From Rhodovulum sulfidophilum (lineage in GTDB: Bacteria > Pseudomonadota > Alphaproteobacteria > Rhodobacterales > Rhodobacteraceae), in contig QFPW01000017.1 of NCBI GenBank assembly GCA_003241785.1, positions 43,597 to 107,596 on the forward strand: a stretch of DNA of 64,000 nucleotides. Reading direction: 5' to 3'. Within the stretch, counting starts at the first letter, position 1, and every line of letters starts with the position of its first letter. This document shows positions 1 to 8,082 of this stretch, in pieces. The position numbers and the translations under genes were made by a program. Under the pieces are notes generated by a model that saw nothing but the letters and a program-made list of their open reading frames with translations, was not told the DNA's origin and did no database searches.

Positions 1-1
1 C

Positions 2-733
2 GTGCAGGCCGTCGGCGGCGTCGACCTGCGCCTGGAGCGGGGCGAGGTCGTCACGATCATCGGGCCGAACGGCTCGGGGAAGTCGACCTTCTTCAACCTC
101 CTGACCGGGATCTACGCGCCGGATTCCGGCGCGATCCGGCTCGAGGGGGTCGACCTGACCGGCCTGCCCGGGCACCGGATCGCCCAGGCCGGGATCGCGC
201 GCACCTTCCAGAACATCCGGCTCTTCAACAACCTCACGGTGATCGAGAACGTGATGATCGGGATGCACACCTCGGTGCGCGCCGGCCTGCTCGAGACCGT
301 CATCGGCCGCAAGGGCCTGCGCCGGCGCGAGGAAGCCGCGCGCGAGGCCGCGCTCGCGCATCTCTCGCTCTTCCGCCACCGGCTGTTCCCCCGGCTCGAC
401 CATCCGGTCTTCACCCTGTCCTACGCCAACCGGCGCCGGGTCGAGATCGCCCGCGCGCTCGCGGTCAATCCGAAGCTCCTGCTGCTCGACGAGCCGACGG
501 CGGGCATGAACCCCTACGAGACCGCCGAGCTCGTCGAGAACATCCAGGAGATCCGCGCCTCCGGCCTCACCATGGCGATCATCGAGCACAAGCTCGACGT
601 GGTGAACCGGGTCTCGGATTTCGTGGTGGTGCTCGACCAGGGCAAGAAGATCGCCGAGGGCGACGCCGAAACCGTGCGCAACGACAAACATGTCATCGAG
701 GCCTATCTTGGACACCCGGCAACCGCTGCTTAA
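2..733 (+). CDS. livG: Branched-chain amino acid-type ABC transporter ATPase (LivG family), 5' partial
   Basis: Cytoplasmic ATPase subunit of a Liv-type (HAAT) importer. The window opens inside the gene, so the first residues (normally one strand and the A-loop) are missing; the GTG at 2 is probably not the true start. Walker A (GPNGSGKST) lies at about residues 21-29, the Q-loop near ARTFQN at 68-72, and Walker B (LLLLDEP) at about 160-166. The C-loop reads LSYAN, where LivG proteins usually have LSYG or LPYG. The C-terminal GHPA tail is typical of LivG. It overlaps the livF-like gene downstream and should pair with the permeases at 8083-10018, although those lie 6 kb away. The substrate cannot be read from the sequence. 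Confidence 0.9.
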   Translation: MQAVGGVDLRLERGEVVTIIGPNGSGKSTFFNLLTGIYAPDSGAIRLEGVDLTGLPGHRIAQAGIARTFQNIRLFNNLTVIENVMIGMHTSVRAGLLETVIGRKGLRRREEAAREAALAHLSLFRHRLFPRLDHPVFTLSYANRRRVEIARALAVNPKLLLLDEPTAGMNPYETAELVENIQEIRASGLTMAIIEHKLDVVNRVSDFVVVLDQGKKIAEGDAETVRNDKHVIEAYLGHPATAA

Positions 734-1427
734 GGTCGACAAGATCGACGTCTGGTACGGGCCGCACCACGTGCTGCGCTCGGTCGACTACGAGCTCTAC
801 GAAGGCGAGATCGTCTGCCTGCTCGGCGGCAACGCCTCGGGCAAGTCGACCACGATGAAGTCGATCCTCGGCATCACCAAGCTCCGGAGCGGCTCGATCA
901 GCTTCCGGGGCCAGCGCATCGACGGCTGGGAGACCGGCGCGCGGGTGAAGGCCGGCATCGCGCCGGTGCCCGAGGCGCGGCGGGTCTTCCCCGACATGAC
1001 CGTGATGGAGAACCTCGAGCTCGGCGCCTATACGCGCGGCGGCGACCTCTCGGCGAGCTACGACAAGGTCTTCACGCTCTTCCCGCGGCTCAAGGAGCGC
1101 GTCGGCCAGCTCGCGGGCACCATGTCGGGCGGCGAGCAACAGATGCTCGCGATCGGCCGCGCGCTCATGTCGGACCCAAAGCTCATCTGCATGGACGAGC
1201 CCTCGATGGGCCTCTCGCCGCTCCTCGTGCAGCGCGTCTTCGAGATCATCAAGCAGCTGAACCAGATGGGCGTGACGATCTTCGTCGTGGAGCAGAACGC
1301 CAACGCCGCGCTCTCGATCGCGCATCGGGGCTATGTGATCCAGACCGGCAGGATCGTCATGGCGGACACGGCGGCGAACCTCCTGAACGACCCGGAGATG
1401 AAGAACGCCTATCTGGGGAAGCTCTGA
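690..1427 (+). CDS. livF: Branched-chain amino acid-type ABC transporter ATPase (LivF family)
   Basis: Second ATPase subunit of the Liv-type importer. Using the ATG at 690 it has Walker A (GGNASGKST) at residues 46-54, signature MSGGEQQ at 145-151 and Walker B (LICMDEP) at 165-171, ending in the usual AYLGK tail. The ATG lies 44 nt inside livG. A TTG at 708 would shorten the overlap and leave a typical LivF N-terminus, so the start is uncertain. It is followed after 1 nt by the flavin oxidase-like gene, suggesting one mRNA. LivF and LivG normally heterodimerise on LivH and LivM. Confidence 0.92.
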   Translation: MSSRPILDTRQPLLKVDKIDVWYGPHHVLRSVDYELYEGEIVCLLGGNASGKSTTMKSILGITKLRSGSISFRGQRIDGWETGARVKAGIAPVPEARRVFPDMTVMENLELGAYTRGGDLSASYDKVFTLFPRLKERVGQLAGTMSGGEQQMLAIGRALMSDPKLICMDEPSMGLSPLLVQRVFEIIKQLNQMGVTIFVVEQNANAALSIAHRGYVIQTGRIVMADTAANLLNDPEMKNAYLGKL

Positions 1428-1428
1428 C

Positions 1429-2478
1429 ATGGGCGGGATCCCGGCTTCGTTGCGGGCGGCGGTCCGCGACCGGATCGGACCGGAGCTCGAGCGCTACCTC
1501 GAGGGCCGCCCGCGCGACATGGACCCCGCGGCGCGCGATCCGAACGAGGCGGCCTTCGACGCCTACCGGCTGGTGCCCCGGCTCCTGACCGGGATCTCAG
1601 ACGCCGATATCGGCGCCGACTGGCTCGGCCACCGGATCGCCGCGCCGCTTCTGGTCGGCGCCTTCGCCGCCGACCGGATCCTCGACCCCATGGGCGTGGT
1701 GCCGATCGCCCGCGCCGCCGGGCGCCTGCGGCTGCCGGTCGTCATCTCCGAGGAATGCCTGACGCCGCTGCCCGAGATCACCGCCGTCAACGCCTGCGTG
1801 GCCCTCCAGCTGCGCGGCGCCGGCCCGCTCGACCGCGCGCTGGCGCTCGCGCGCCACGCGGCGGAGTCCGGCGCGCGCGGCATCGTTCTGACCGCGCTCG
1901 CGCCCGCGCACCCCCGCCCCGGCCTCTTCCCCGGCGGCGTCGATATCCAGGCCGCGACCCGCGCCCGCGGGCTCCGCCCGATCGCGGCCGAGGCGGGCGA
2001 TCACACCGTCCACGCCGCCCCCGCCTGGACCTGGACCGATCTCGCCGCCTTCGTCGCCGAAGCCGCGGCGCTCGGCCTGCCGGTGCATCTGAAGGGCGTG
2101 CTCGCCCCCGCCGACGCGACCCGCGCGCTCGACGCGGGCTGCGCCGGGGTCGCGGTCTCGAACCTCGGCGTCCGCAACCTCTACCGCTGGGCTCCGGCGG
2201 TCGCCCGGCTTCCCTCCGTCGCGGCGGCGGTCGGTACGCGCGGCGCGGTGGTGCTCGACGGCGGGGTCCGGAACGCCGCCGACGCGGTGGTCGCGGCCTG
2301 CCTCGGCGCCGATCTTGTGACCATGGTCCGGCCGATCGTATACATGGCGATCGCTGAGGGGGAGGACGCGGTCGGTGATTTTCTATCGAAATTCTTGGAT
2401 GACTTTTACACGATCTGTTTCTGGATGGGCGTGGACCAGGTCGGCGCGCTTGGTTCCGATCACGTAACAAGGCTCTGA
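1429..2478 (+). CDS. FMN-dependent alpha-hydroxy-acid dehydrogenase-like protein lacking the catalytic histidine
   Basis: A TIM-barrel protein of the FMN-dependent lactate/glycolate oxidase superfamily (349 aa, slightly short). Family features visible are the N-terminal AFDAYRLVPR segment (residues 42-51), LKG with the FMN-contacting lysine (221-223), and DGGVRN near 277-282. The catalytic block normally read as SNHGGRQ is SNLGVRN here (244-250). The proton-abstracting histidine is therefore Leu246, so ordinary 2-hydroxy-acid oxidation is doubtful. It could be a divergent enzyme with another substrate or a non-catalytic flavoprotein. It sits between the liv ATPases and the GntR gene on the same strand. 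Confidence 0.75.
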   Translation: MGGIPASLRAAVRDRIGPELERYLEGRPRDMDPAARDPNEAAFDAYRLVPRLLTGISDADIGADWLGHRIAAPLLVGAFAADRILDPMGVVPIARAAGRLRLPVVISEECLTPLPEITAVNACVALQLRGAGPLDRALALARHAAESGARGIVLTALAPAHPRPGLFPGGVDIQAATRARGLRPIAAEAGDHTVHAAPAWTWTDLAAFVAEAAALGLPVHLKGVLAPADATRALDAGCAGVAVSNLGVRNLYRWAPAVARLPSVAAAVGTRGAVVLDGGVRNAADAVVAACLGADLVTMVRPIVYMAIAEGEDAVGDFLSKFLDDFYTICFWMGVDQVGALGSDHVTRL

Positions 2479-2494
2479 AGTCAAAGGTGTCATT

Positions 2495-3172
2495 TTGTCT
2501 TATGATAACGAAGGGTTTCGACATCGCAGCCTTCCTGACCAGGTCGCCGACCATATCGTGGTTCTGATCGCCAAGGGCGAGATCAGCGCCGGTGACCGGC
2601 TCTACGAGAACGAGCTCTGCAAGACGCTCGGCGTCAGCCGCATCCCGGTGCGCGAGGCGCTGCGCCTGCTGCAGGCGCAGGGCGTGGTGCGGACCGAGCC
2701 GAACCGCGGCAGCTTCGTGCGCCACCACGGCTCGGACGAAACCACCGAGATGCTGCGGATCCGGCTCACGGTCGAGCGGCTCGCGCTGCGCCGCGCGGTG
2801 CCGGCGATCCGCAAGGACCCGGCCAATCTGCGCCCGCTGCGCCGCGCGCTCGAGCAGATGCGCGCCCCGAACGAGAACCGCGTCGCCGCCTGCCAGGCCG
2901 ATCTCGAATTCCACCAGTCGATCGTCCGGCTGTCGGAAAGCGCCACGCTGATGACGGTCTGGGAGATGCTGGCACGCGGCATCCTCGTCTTCCTCGCGCA
3001 GGAGCGCGACGCCTACTACGACAACGACAGCAACATCCGCGACCACGAGGTGCTGCTCGAGGCGATCGAGGTCGGCAAGCTCAGCGTGCTCGACGACCTG
3101 ATCGAGGACCATATCCTCAGGATCTACCTCACCCGGCAGTCTCAGGCCCAGGCGCTGAGCCCGGCGCCCTGA
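2495..3172 (+). CDS. GntR-family transcriptional regulator (FCD type)
   Basis: A 225-aa repressor-like protein with an N-terminal winged helix (about residues 12-75; VSRIPVREALR is the recognition-helix region) and an all-helical C-terminal FCD ligand domain. The start is TTG at 2495, supported by an AAAGG ribosome site at 2484-2488; no in-frame ATG exists nearby. Its 3' end overlaps the convergent aminotransferase by 31 nt. By position it probably controls the surrounding Liv/amidohydrolase locus, whose main promoter is near 4636. FCD regulators usually sense carboxylate or amino-acid-like ligands. Confidence 0.88.
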   Translation: MSYDNEGFRHRSLPDQVADHIVVLIAKGEISAGDRLYENELCKTLGVSRIPVREALRLLQAQGVVRTEPNRGSFVRHHGSDETTEMLRIRLTVERLALRRAVPAIRKDPANLRPLRRALEQMRAPNENRVAACQADLEFHQSIVRLSESATLMTVWEMLARGILVFLAQERDAYYDNDSNIRDHEVLLEAIEVGKLSVLDDLIEDHILRIYLTRQSQAQALSPAP

Positions 3173-4467
3173 CGATAGAGCGCGCGGCGCCGGTCGAGCG
3201 CGGCGCCGATCGTCGCCACGATCCCGGCGACATCCGCCGCCTCCATCGCGAGCGACAGCGCGAACTGCCCGCGCGGCGCGGCGTAGAGCCCGGCCTCGAT
3301 CAGGTCGAGATGCAGGAGCGCCCGCGCGTCGGTCTGCTCCGGCAGGTCGCGCGGGCTCCGGATCGGACGGTCGGTGAAATGCGCCGCCATGACCGAGCCC
3401 CGCCCGGTGAACCGGACCGGGACGTCGAGCCCGGCGCAGATCCCGTTGAGCTCGTCCCGGAGCCCCTCCCCCGCCATGAACAGCGTCTCCGCCCGCGCGG
3501 GCGTGAAGACCTGCCCGAGCGCCGCCGCGCCGACCCGCATCGAGAAGACGTTGTTGTTGAAGGTGCCCGCGTGCGGCAGCCCGTCCGGCCGGAACGGATC
3601 GAACCGCGCCATCAGCTCCGCCGGTCCGCCGAAGGCGCCGAAGCTGAAGCCGCCGCCGAGATACTTGCCGAGCGTGGTGAGATCGGGGCGCACGCCGTAG
3701 AGCCCCTGCGCCCCGGCCGGCCCGTGCCGCGAGGTGACGATCTCGTCGAAGACGAGCAGCGCGCCCGTCGCGTCGCAGGCCTCGCGCAGCGCTTCGAGGA
3801 AGGCGGGCTCGGCCGGGATGCAGCCGGCGTTGGTCATGATCGGCTCGACGATCACCGCCGCGAGCCCGTCGCCCGCCGCGCGGATCCTGTCGCCGATGGC
3901 GGGATCGTTGAACCGCTCCACCCGCCAGTCCATCGCCGCCCGCATCGTGGCGCCGCCGCCGAAGTTCAGCACCCCGCCGTGATAGGCGCCCTCGAAGGCC
4001 ATCACAGCGCCGCGCCCGGTGGCGATCCGCGCCAGCGTCAGCGCGTAGAGATTGGCCTCGGTGCCCGAATTGCAGAAGCGCAGATGCTCGACGGACGGAA
4101 AGCGCTCCGCGATCAGCCGCGCCAGCGTGACGTCCGCGGCGCCCGGCGCGCCGTTGGAGACCCCGGCCTCGAGCGTCTCGCGCACCGCCGCGACCACCAC
4201 CGGATGGCCGTGGCCATAGAGGCCGGCGGTATATTCGGTCAGCGCGTCGAGATGGTCGTGCCCGTCCACGTCGGTGATCCGCGCCCCCGCGCTGCGCGCC
4301 ACGTAGAGCGGGAAGGGCGCGAAATGCAGCGCGGTGCGCGTATTGCCGCCCGGCATCGTCGCGCGCGCCGCGGCGTGCAGCTCCGCGCTGCGCGGGTTGC
4401 GCGCGGCATAGGCGCCGCGCGCCGCCTCGAGCGCCTCGGCGAGGGATTTCGGGTCGGGTCGGGTCAT
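3142..4467 (-). CDS. Class III PLP-dependent aminotransferase (glutamate-1-semialdehyde aminomutase-like)
   Basis: A 441-aa fold-type I PLP enzyme. Hallmarks are NSGTEAN (residues 133-139, phosphate binding), DEIVTSR (241-247, PLP-pyridine Asp) and LGKYLGGG with Lys268 as the Schiff-base lysine. It resembles the HemL/2,1-aminomutase branch, but the catabolic context argues for an omega- or alpha-transaminase and not tetrapyrrole synthesis. The ATG at 4467 is preceded by a GAGGG ribosome site; a longer in-frame extension upstream looks non-coding. It is transcribed divergently from the solute-binding-fold gene at 4711 and converges on the GntR gene. Confidence 0.88.
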   Translation of the reverse strand: MTRPDPKSLAEALEAARGAYAARNPRSAELHAAARATMPGGNTRTALHFAPFPLYVARSAGARITDVDGHDHLDALTEYTAGLYGHGHPVVVAAVRETLEAGVSNGAPGAADVTLARLIAERFPSVEHLRFCNSGTEANLYALTLARIATGRGAVMAFEGAYHGGVLNFGGGATMRAAMDWRVERFNDPAIGDRIRAAGDGLAAVIVEPIMTNAGCIPAEPAFLEALREACDATGALLVFDEIVTSRHGPAGAQGLYGVRPDLTTLGKYLGGGFSFGAFGGPAELMARFDPFRPDGLPHAGTFNNNVFSMRVGAAALGQVFTPARAETLFMAGEGLRDELNGICAGLDVPVRFTGRGSVMAAHFTDRPIRSPRDLPEQTDARALLHLDLIEAGLYAAPRGQFALSLAMEAADVAGIVATIGAALDRRRALYRQGAGLSAWA

Positions 4468-4635
4468 CGTTTCGAATCCCTCGTTTCGCGGGTTGCGGGC
4501 ACCGCGACCAAAGGCCTGAGGGTCGCGGCGCGGGTCGAAAGCGGGCGGAACGAGTGAGATCAGGACCAGATAAGGAACCGATTTCAATATGTTAAGCACC
4601 GGATCGCCGAGGCTCACGTTACAGGCGCGCAGGCG

Positions 4636-4663
4636 TTGACACAAGTATGAAAGTATACATTAT
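4636..4663 (+). promoter_or_regulatory. Promoter with GTAT repeats upstream of the 4711-10790 operon
   Basis: TTGACA at 4636-4641 is a perfect -35 hexamer, followed after 16 nt by CATTAT at 4658-4663. The spacer carries repeated GTAT units (AAGTATGAAAGTATACAT), including the palindrome GTATAC, so a regulator could bind between -35 and -10. The FCD-type GntR protein at 2495 is the obvious candidate (inference). Confidence 0.55.
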
Positions 4664-4710
4664 GCGAGTTCAAGGCGCGAAGCGCGCCGGGATTCCGACG
4701 AGAGGCGCCG

Positions 4711-5655
4711 ATGCGAAAGCTCAGGATGAACCAGGGTGACCCGACCGAGGGGCGGATCTATTTCCTGCCGCATTTCGTCGCCCAGGACCGGGGCTTCTTC
4801 GCCGACGAAGGGCTGGAGGTGGAATTCGTCTGGGCCAAGCACGGGGACCATCTCGCGAAAAGCGGCCAGATCCCCGCCGTGCTGAGCGGCGCGGCCGATC
4901 TCACCGTCGGCGGCCCGATGGTCACGATGCGGATGTTCGCCGAGGGTTCCGCGCATCTCGTGAACTTCGGCGCGCTGGTCGCCAAGAACCCGTGGTACCT
5001 CGCCGGCCGCGCCGCCGAACCGGGCTTCACGCTCGAAAGCCTCGCGGGGCGGACGGTGTTCGACGCGGCCTCGATCACCACCTCGACGCTCAGCCTGCGC
5101 CACGCGCTGAGCCAGGCCGGGCTGACCGACACCGTCGAGGTGATCGAGCTCGCGCACGAGGATCCCGAGGCGATCGCCGATTTCATCGCCGGGCGCGGCC
5201 CGGGCGGCGCGGCGGATGTCATCTACCACTCGATGCACGCGCTGGCCCCGGCGCTGGCGGCGGGTGAGCTTCACGCGCTCTCCGACCTCGCCCGCTTCAC
5301 CGGCGATGTGCCCTGGAGCGCCTATATCACCCGCGCCGAGACGCTGGAGGCGCGCCGCGCGGATTTCGCCGCTTTCGCCGCCGCGATCGGCCGGGCGCTC
5401 GACTGGGTCGCCGCGACCGACCCCGAGGCGATCGCCGAGCAGGTCGCCGCCTATTACCCCGGCTATCCGCGCGCGGCGCTGATCCACGGCGTCCGCGCCT
5501 ACAAGGACCTCGGCCTCTGGGCGACCGCGCCGGTGATCTCCCGCGCGGATTTCGAGCGCTTCCGGACGCTCTTGATCGAAACCGGCTGGTTCGAGGCCCC
5601 GGTCCCCTACGAGGCGCTGGTCGCGACCGACGTCGCCGCCGGAGCGGGCGCGTGA
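4711..5655 (+). CDS. NMT1/THI5-like solute-binding-fold protein without a signal peptide
   Basis: A 314-aa protein with the periplasmic-binding-protein fold of the SsuA/ThiY/NMT1 type. Recognisable parts are the N-terminal FLPHFVAQDRGFFADEGL segment, the GAADLTVGG switch region (about residues 50-60) and the LAGRTVFD hinge (about 111-120). The N-terminus (MRKLRMNQGDPTEGR) is hydrophilic, with no signal peptide or lipobox, so the product should stay in the cytoplasm, unlike a normal ABC receptor. It heads the operon and overlaps the next gene by GTGA. It could be a cytoplasmic ligand carrier, an enzyme on the NMT1/THI5 fold, or a receptor that lost its leader. The CCCFC iron motif of fungal THI5 is absent. 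Confidence 0.75.
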   Translation: MRKLRMNQGDPTEGRIYFLPHFVAQDRGFFADEGLEVEFVWAKHGDHLAKSGQIPAVLSGAADLTVGGPMVTMRMFAEGSAHLVNFGALVAKNPWYLAGRAAEPGFTLESLAGRTVFDAASITTSTLSLRHALSQAGLTDTVEVIELAHEDPEAIADFIAGRGPGGAADVIYHSMHALAPALAAGELHALSDLARFTGDVPWSAYITRAETLEARRADFAAFAAAIGRALDWVAATDPEAIAEQVAAYYPGYPRAALIHGVRAYKDLGLWATAPVISRADFERFRTLLIETGWFEAPVPYEALVATDVAAGAGA

Positions 5656-6698
5656 CGCTGGCCTTCCGCGAGACCGCGGCCGCCGCGGCGCTTCCGCCCG
5701 GCCGGCTGCTCTATCTCTCCCGCGCCGATCTCGTGGCACTCGGCCTCGGCATGGCCGACGTGATCGCGGCGGTCGAGGACTGCCTCGCCGCGCAGCACGC
5801 GGGAACGACCCTGATGCCGGGCAAGGCGAGCCTGCCCTGGAAGGACGGCGGGCGGCTCAACGGCAACGCCGCCTATCTCGGCGACGGCGGCGGGCTCGGC
5901 ATCAAGTGGAACGCCGAGGTTCCGGCCAATGTCGCGAAGGGCCTGCCCAACCTCACCGCGCTCGTGCTGCTCAACGATCCCGAGACCGGCTTTCCGGTCG
6001 CGGTGATCGACGGCACCTGGATCACCGCGATGCGCACCGGCGCCGCCTCCGCCGTGACCGCGAAGCATCTCGCGCCGGAGCGGGTGGAAAAGCTCGCGCT
6101 GATCGGCTGCGGCGTGCAGATGCGGACCCAGCTCCTCGGCCTGCTCGAGGTGCTGAGCCCGGAAACGATCACGATCTACGACATTCGCCCCGAGGCCGCG
6201 ACGCGGTTCCGCGACCAGATGGAACGCCGGACCGGCCGGGCGATCACCATCGCCCCGAGCGCCGAGGCGGCGGTGCGCGACGCGGGCGTGGTTGTCTCGG
6301 CGACCAAGTTCGCGATGCTGCCCGACCCCTGCCTTCGCCGCGACTGGATCGCCCCCGGCGCGCTCGTGATGCCGATCGACGTCGGCACGGTCTGGGAGCC
6401 GGAGGCCTATCTCTCGGCGGACAAGTTCGTGACCGACCGCTGGGACATGCTGACCTGGGTCGCCGAGGGCGGGCATTTCCCGCGCGGCCTGCCGAAGCTC
6501 CACGCGGAACTCCACGAGATCGCGGCGGGCGCCAGGCCGGGACGCGAGCGGGCGGACGAATTCATCTTCTCGATGAACGAGGGCATGCCGATCGAGGACA
6601 TGATCCTCGGCCGGCTGGTCGCGACCCGCGCGGCCGCGGCGGGGGTGGGCGCCTGGCTCGACTTCCTCGCCGATCCCGAAACCAACTACGACTTCTGA
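5652..6698 (+). CDS. Ornithine cyclodeaminase / mu-crystallin family protein
   Basis: A 348-aa member of the OCD/mu-crystallin family, which contains NAD(P)-dependent cyclodeaminases, ketimine reductases and amino-acid dehydrogenases. Seen are IKWN with Lys85, the MRTGAASAVTAKHLA block (127-141) and the Rossmann turn IGCGVQMRTQ (151-160). The GTG start overlaps the upstream stop (GTGA), so translation is coupled. In this operon a reductive or deaminating step on a cyclic imino or amino acid is plausible. The exact substrate is not readable, and the family is often misnamed as ornithine cyclodeaminase. Confidence 0.88.
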   Translation: MTLAFRETAAAAALPPGRLLYLSRADLVALGLGMADVIAAVEDCLAAQHAGTTLMPGKASLPWKDGGRLNGNAAYLGDGGGLGIKWNAEVPANVAKGLPNLTALVLLNDPETGFPVAVIDGTWITAMRTGAASAVTAKHLAPERVEKLALIGCGVQMRTQLLGLLEVLSPETITIYDIRPEAATRFRDQMERRTGRAITIAPSAEAAVRDAGVVVSATKFAMLPDPCLRRDWIAPGALVMPIDVGTVWEPEAYLSADKFVTDRWDMLTWVAEGGHFPRGLPKLHAELHEIAAGARPGRERADEFIFSMNEGMPIEDMILGRLVATRAAAAGVGAWLDFLADPETNYDF

Positions 6699-6713
6699 AA
6701 CGGACAGGCTGAC

Positions 6714-8081
6714 ATGGATCTCGTCATCGCCGGCGCCACCGTTGTTCTCGAAGACCGGACAGCGCGCCTTCACGTCGGAGTAAGCGACGGCCGGATCGCG
6801 GCGCTGGTCGACGGCGCCGCCGCCGTCCCCTCCGCGACCCGCGTGATCGACGCCGAGGGCCTGATGCTGCTCCCGGGCGCCATCGACGCGCATACGCATT
6901 TCACCGCCGGCCACGACGACATCCTGCCCGAGATCGAGGCCGGCACCGCCGGCGCGGCCAAGGCCGGCGTCACGACGGTCATCGAGATGCCGCACATGAA
7001 CCCGCCCGCGACCACGCTTGGGCGGTTCCTCGCGAAACGTGAGACGATGGCCGCGCACGCCTGCGTCGACTTCGCGCTCTGGGGCGGGCTCACGGGGGCC
7101 AATCTCGACCAGATCGCGCCGATGCACGCGGCGGGCGCGGTGGCGATGAAGGCCTTCAGCTGCTCGGGCCGCGCCGACCGCGCGGCGGGCGACGCGCGCG
7201 GCCTGCCCGGCCTCGACGACGACGCGCTGAGCGAGGCCCTGCGCGAGATCGCCCAGGTCGGCTCCCTGCTTGGGCTCCACGCCGAGAACCACGACATCAT
7301 CCAGGGCAGCATGGCCCGCCTGCGCGCGGCGGGCGCCGACGGCGGCCGCGCCCATGGCGCCGCCCAGCCCGAGCTCGCCGAGACCGAGGCGGTGGCGCGG
7401 GCGATCCATCTCGCCGGCCACCACGGCGCGCGGCTCCATATCGTGCATCTCTCGACCGGCGACGGCGCGCGGATCATCGACGCCGCGCGATCCGCCGGCC
7501 AGAGCGTGACGGTCGAGACCTGCCCGCAGTATCTCGTGCTCGACGAGGACGACCTCGAGCGGATCGGCGCCATCGCCCGCTGCGGCCCGCCGATCCGGAA
7601 GCGCGCGACGGTCGAGGATCTCTGGGCCGAGGTCGCGACCGGCGCGATCGACGCGCTCACCTCCGACCATTGCCCCTATCCGATCGCGCTCAAGCGGACG
7701 CCGACGATCTGGGAGGCGGCCATGGGCCTGACGGGCATCGAGACCACGACGCCGATCTTCATCGGCGCGGCGCTCGACCGCGGGCTCGATCCCGCGCGGA
7801 TCGGCCGGATGATCGCGACCGGCCCGGCGCGGATCTTCGGCCTCTACGGCCGCAAGGGCGCGATCGCCCCGGGCTTCGACGCCGACCTGATCCTGCTCGA
7901 CCCGAAGGGCGAGACGGTGATCGACGCGGACGCCTTCCAGGGCCAGGCGAAATGGTCGCCCTTCGACGGCACGCGCTGGACCGGCCGGACCGTGGCCACC
8001 TTCCTCCGCGGGACGGAGGTCTTCTCGGAGGCGGGGCTCGCGGCGCGGCCGGGCGCCGGGCGATTCATGGCGCGGGCGTGA
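6714..8081 (+). CDS. Cyclic amidohydrolase (allantoinase/dihydropyrimidinase/hydantoinase-like)
   Basis: A 455-aa amidohydrolase-superfamily enzyme with a complete binuclear metal site: HTH (His60, His62), the bridging lysine in MKAF (Lys146), LHAEN (His189), HIVHLS (His245) and TSDHCPY (Asp318). It hydrolyses a cyclic amide or ureide ring; allantoin, hydantoins and dihydropyrimidines are the usual substrates. Length and motifs favour allantoinase/hydantoinase over PyrC-type dihydroorotase. It lies 15 nt after the OCD-like gene and just before livH, making it the most informative enzyme for the operon's likely substrate, a cyclic amide. Confidence 0.87.
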   Translation: MDLVIAGATVVLEDRTARLHVGVSDGRIAALVDGAAAVPSATRVIDAEGLMLLPGAIDAHTHFTAGHDDILPEIEAGTAGAAKAGVTTVIEMPHMNPPATTLGRFLAKRETMAAHACVDFALWGGLTGANLDQIAPMHAAGAVAMKAFSCSGRADRAAGDARGLPGLDDDALSEALREIAQVGSLLGLHAENHDIIQGSMARLRAAGADGGRAHGAAQPELAETEAVARAIHLAGHHGARLHIVHLSTGDGARIIDAARSAGQSVTVETCPQYLVLDEDDLERIGAIARCGPPIRKRATVEDLWAEVATGAIDALTSDHCPYPIALKRTPTIWEAAMGLTGIETTTPIFIGAALDRGLDPARIGRMIATGPARIFGLYGRKGAIAPGFDADLILLDPKGETVIDADAFQGQAKWSPFDGTRWTGRTVATFLRGTEVFSEAGLAARPGAGRFMARA

Positions 8082-8082
8082 G

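Noticed and set aside
693..1430. Long open frame antisense to livF, and the many similar antisense frames across the window
   Set aside because: High GC keeps antisense frames open. The products are Arg/His/Asp/Gly-rich with no domains, while the sense frame encodes a clear ABC ATPase.
3142..4467. Calling the class III aminotransferase HemL of tetrapyrrole synthesis
   Set aside because: It is in a catabolic locus under a GntR regulator, with no heme genes nearby; only the general family is supported.
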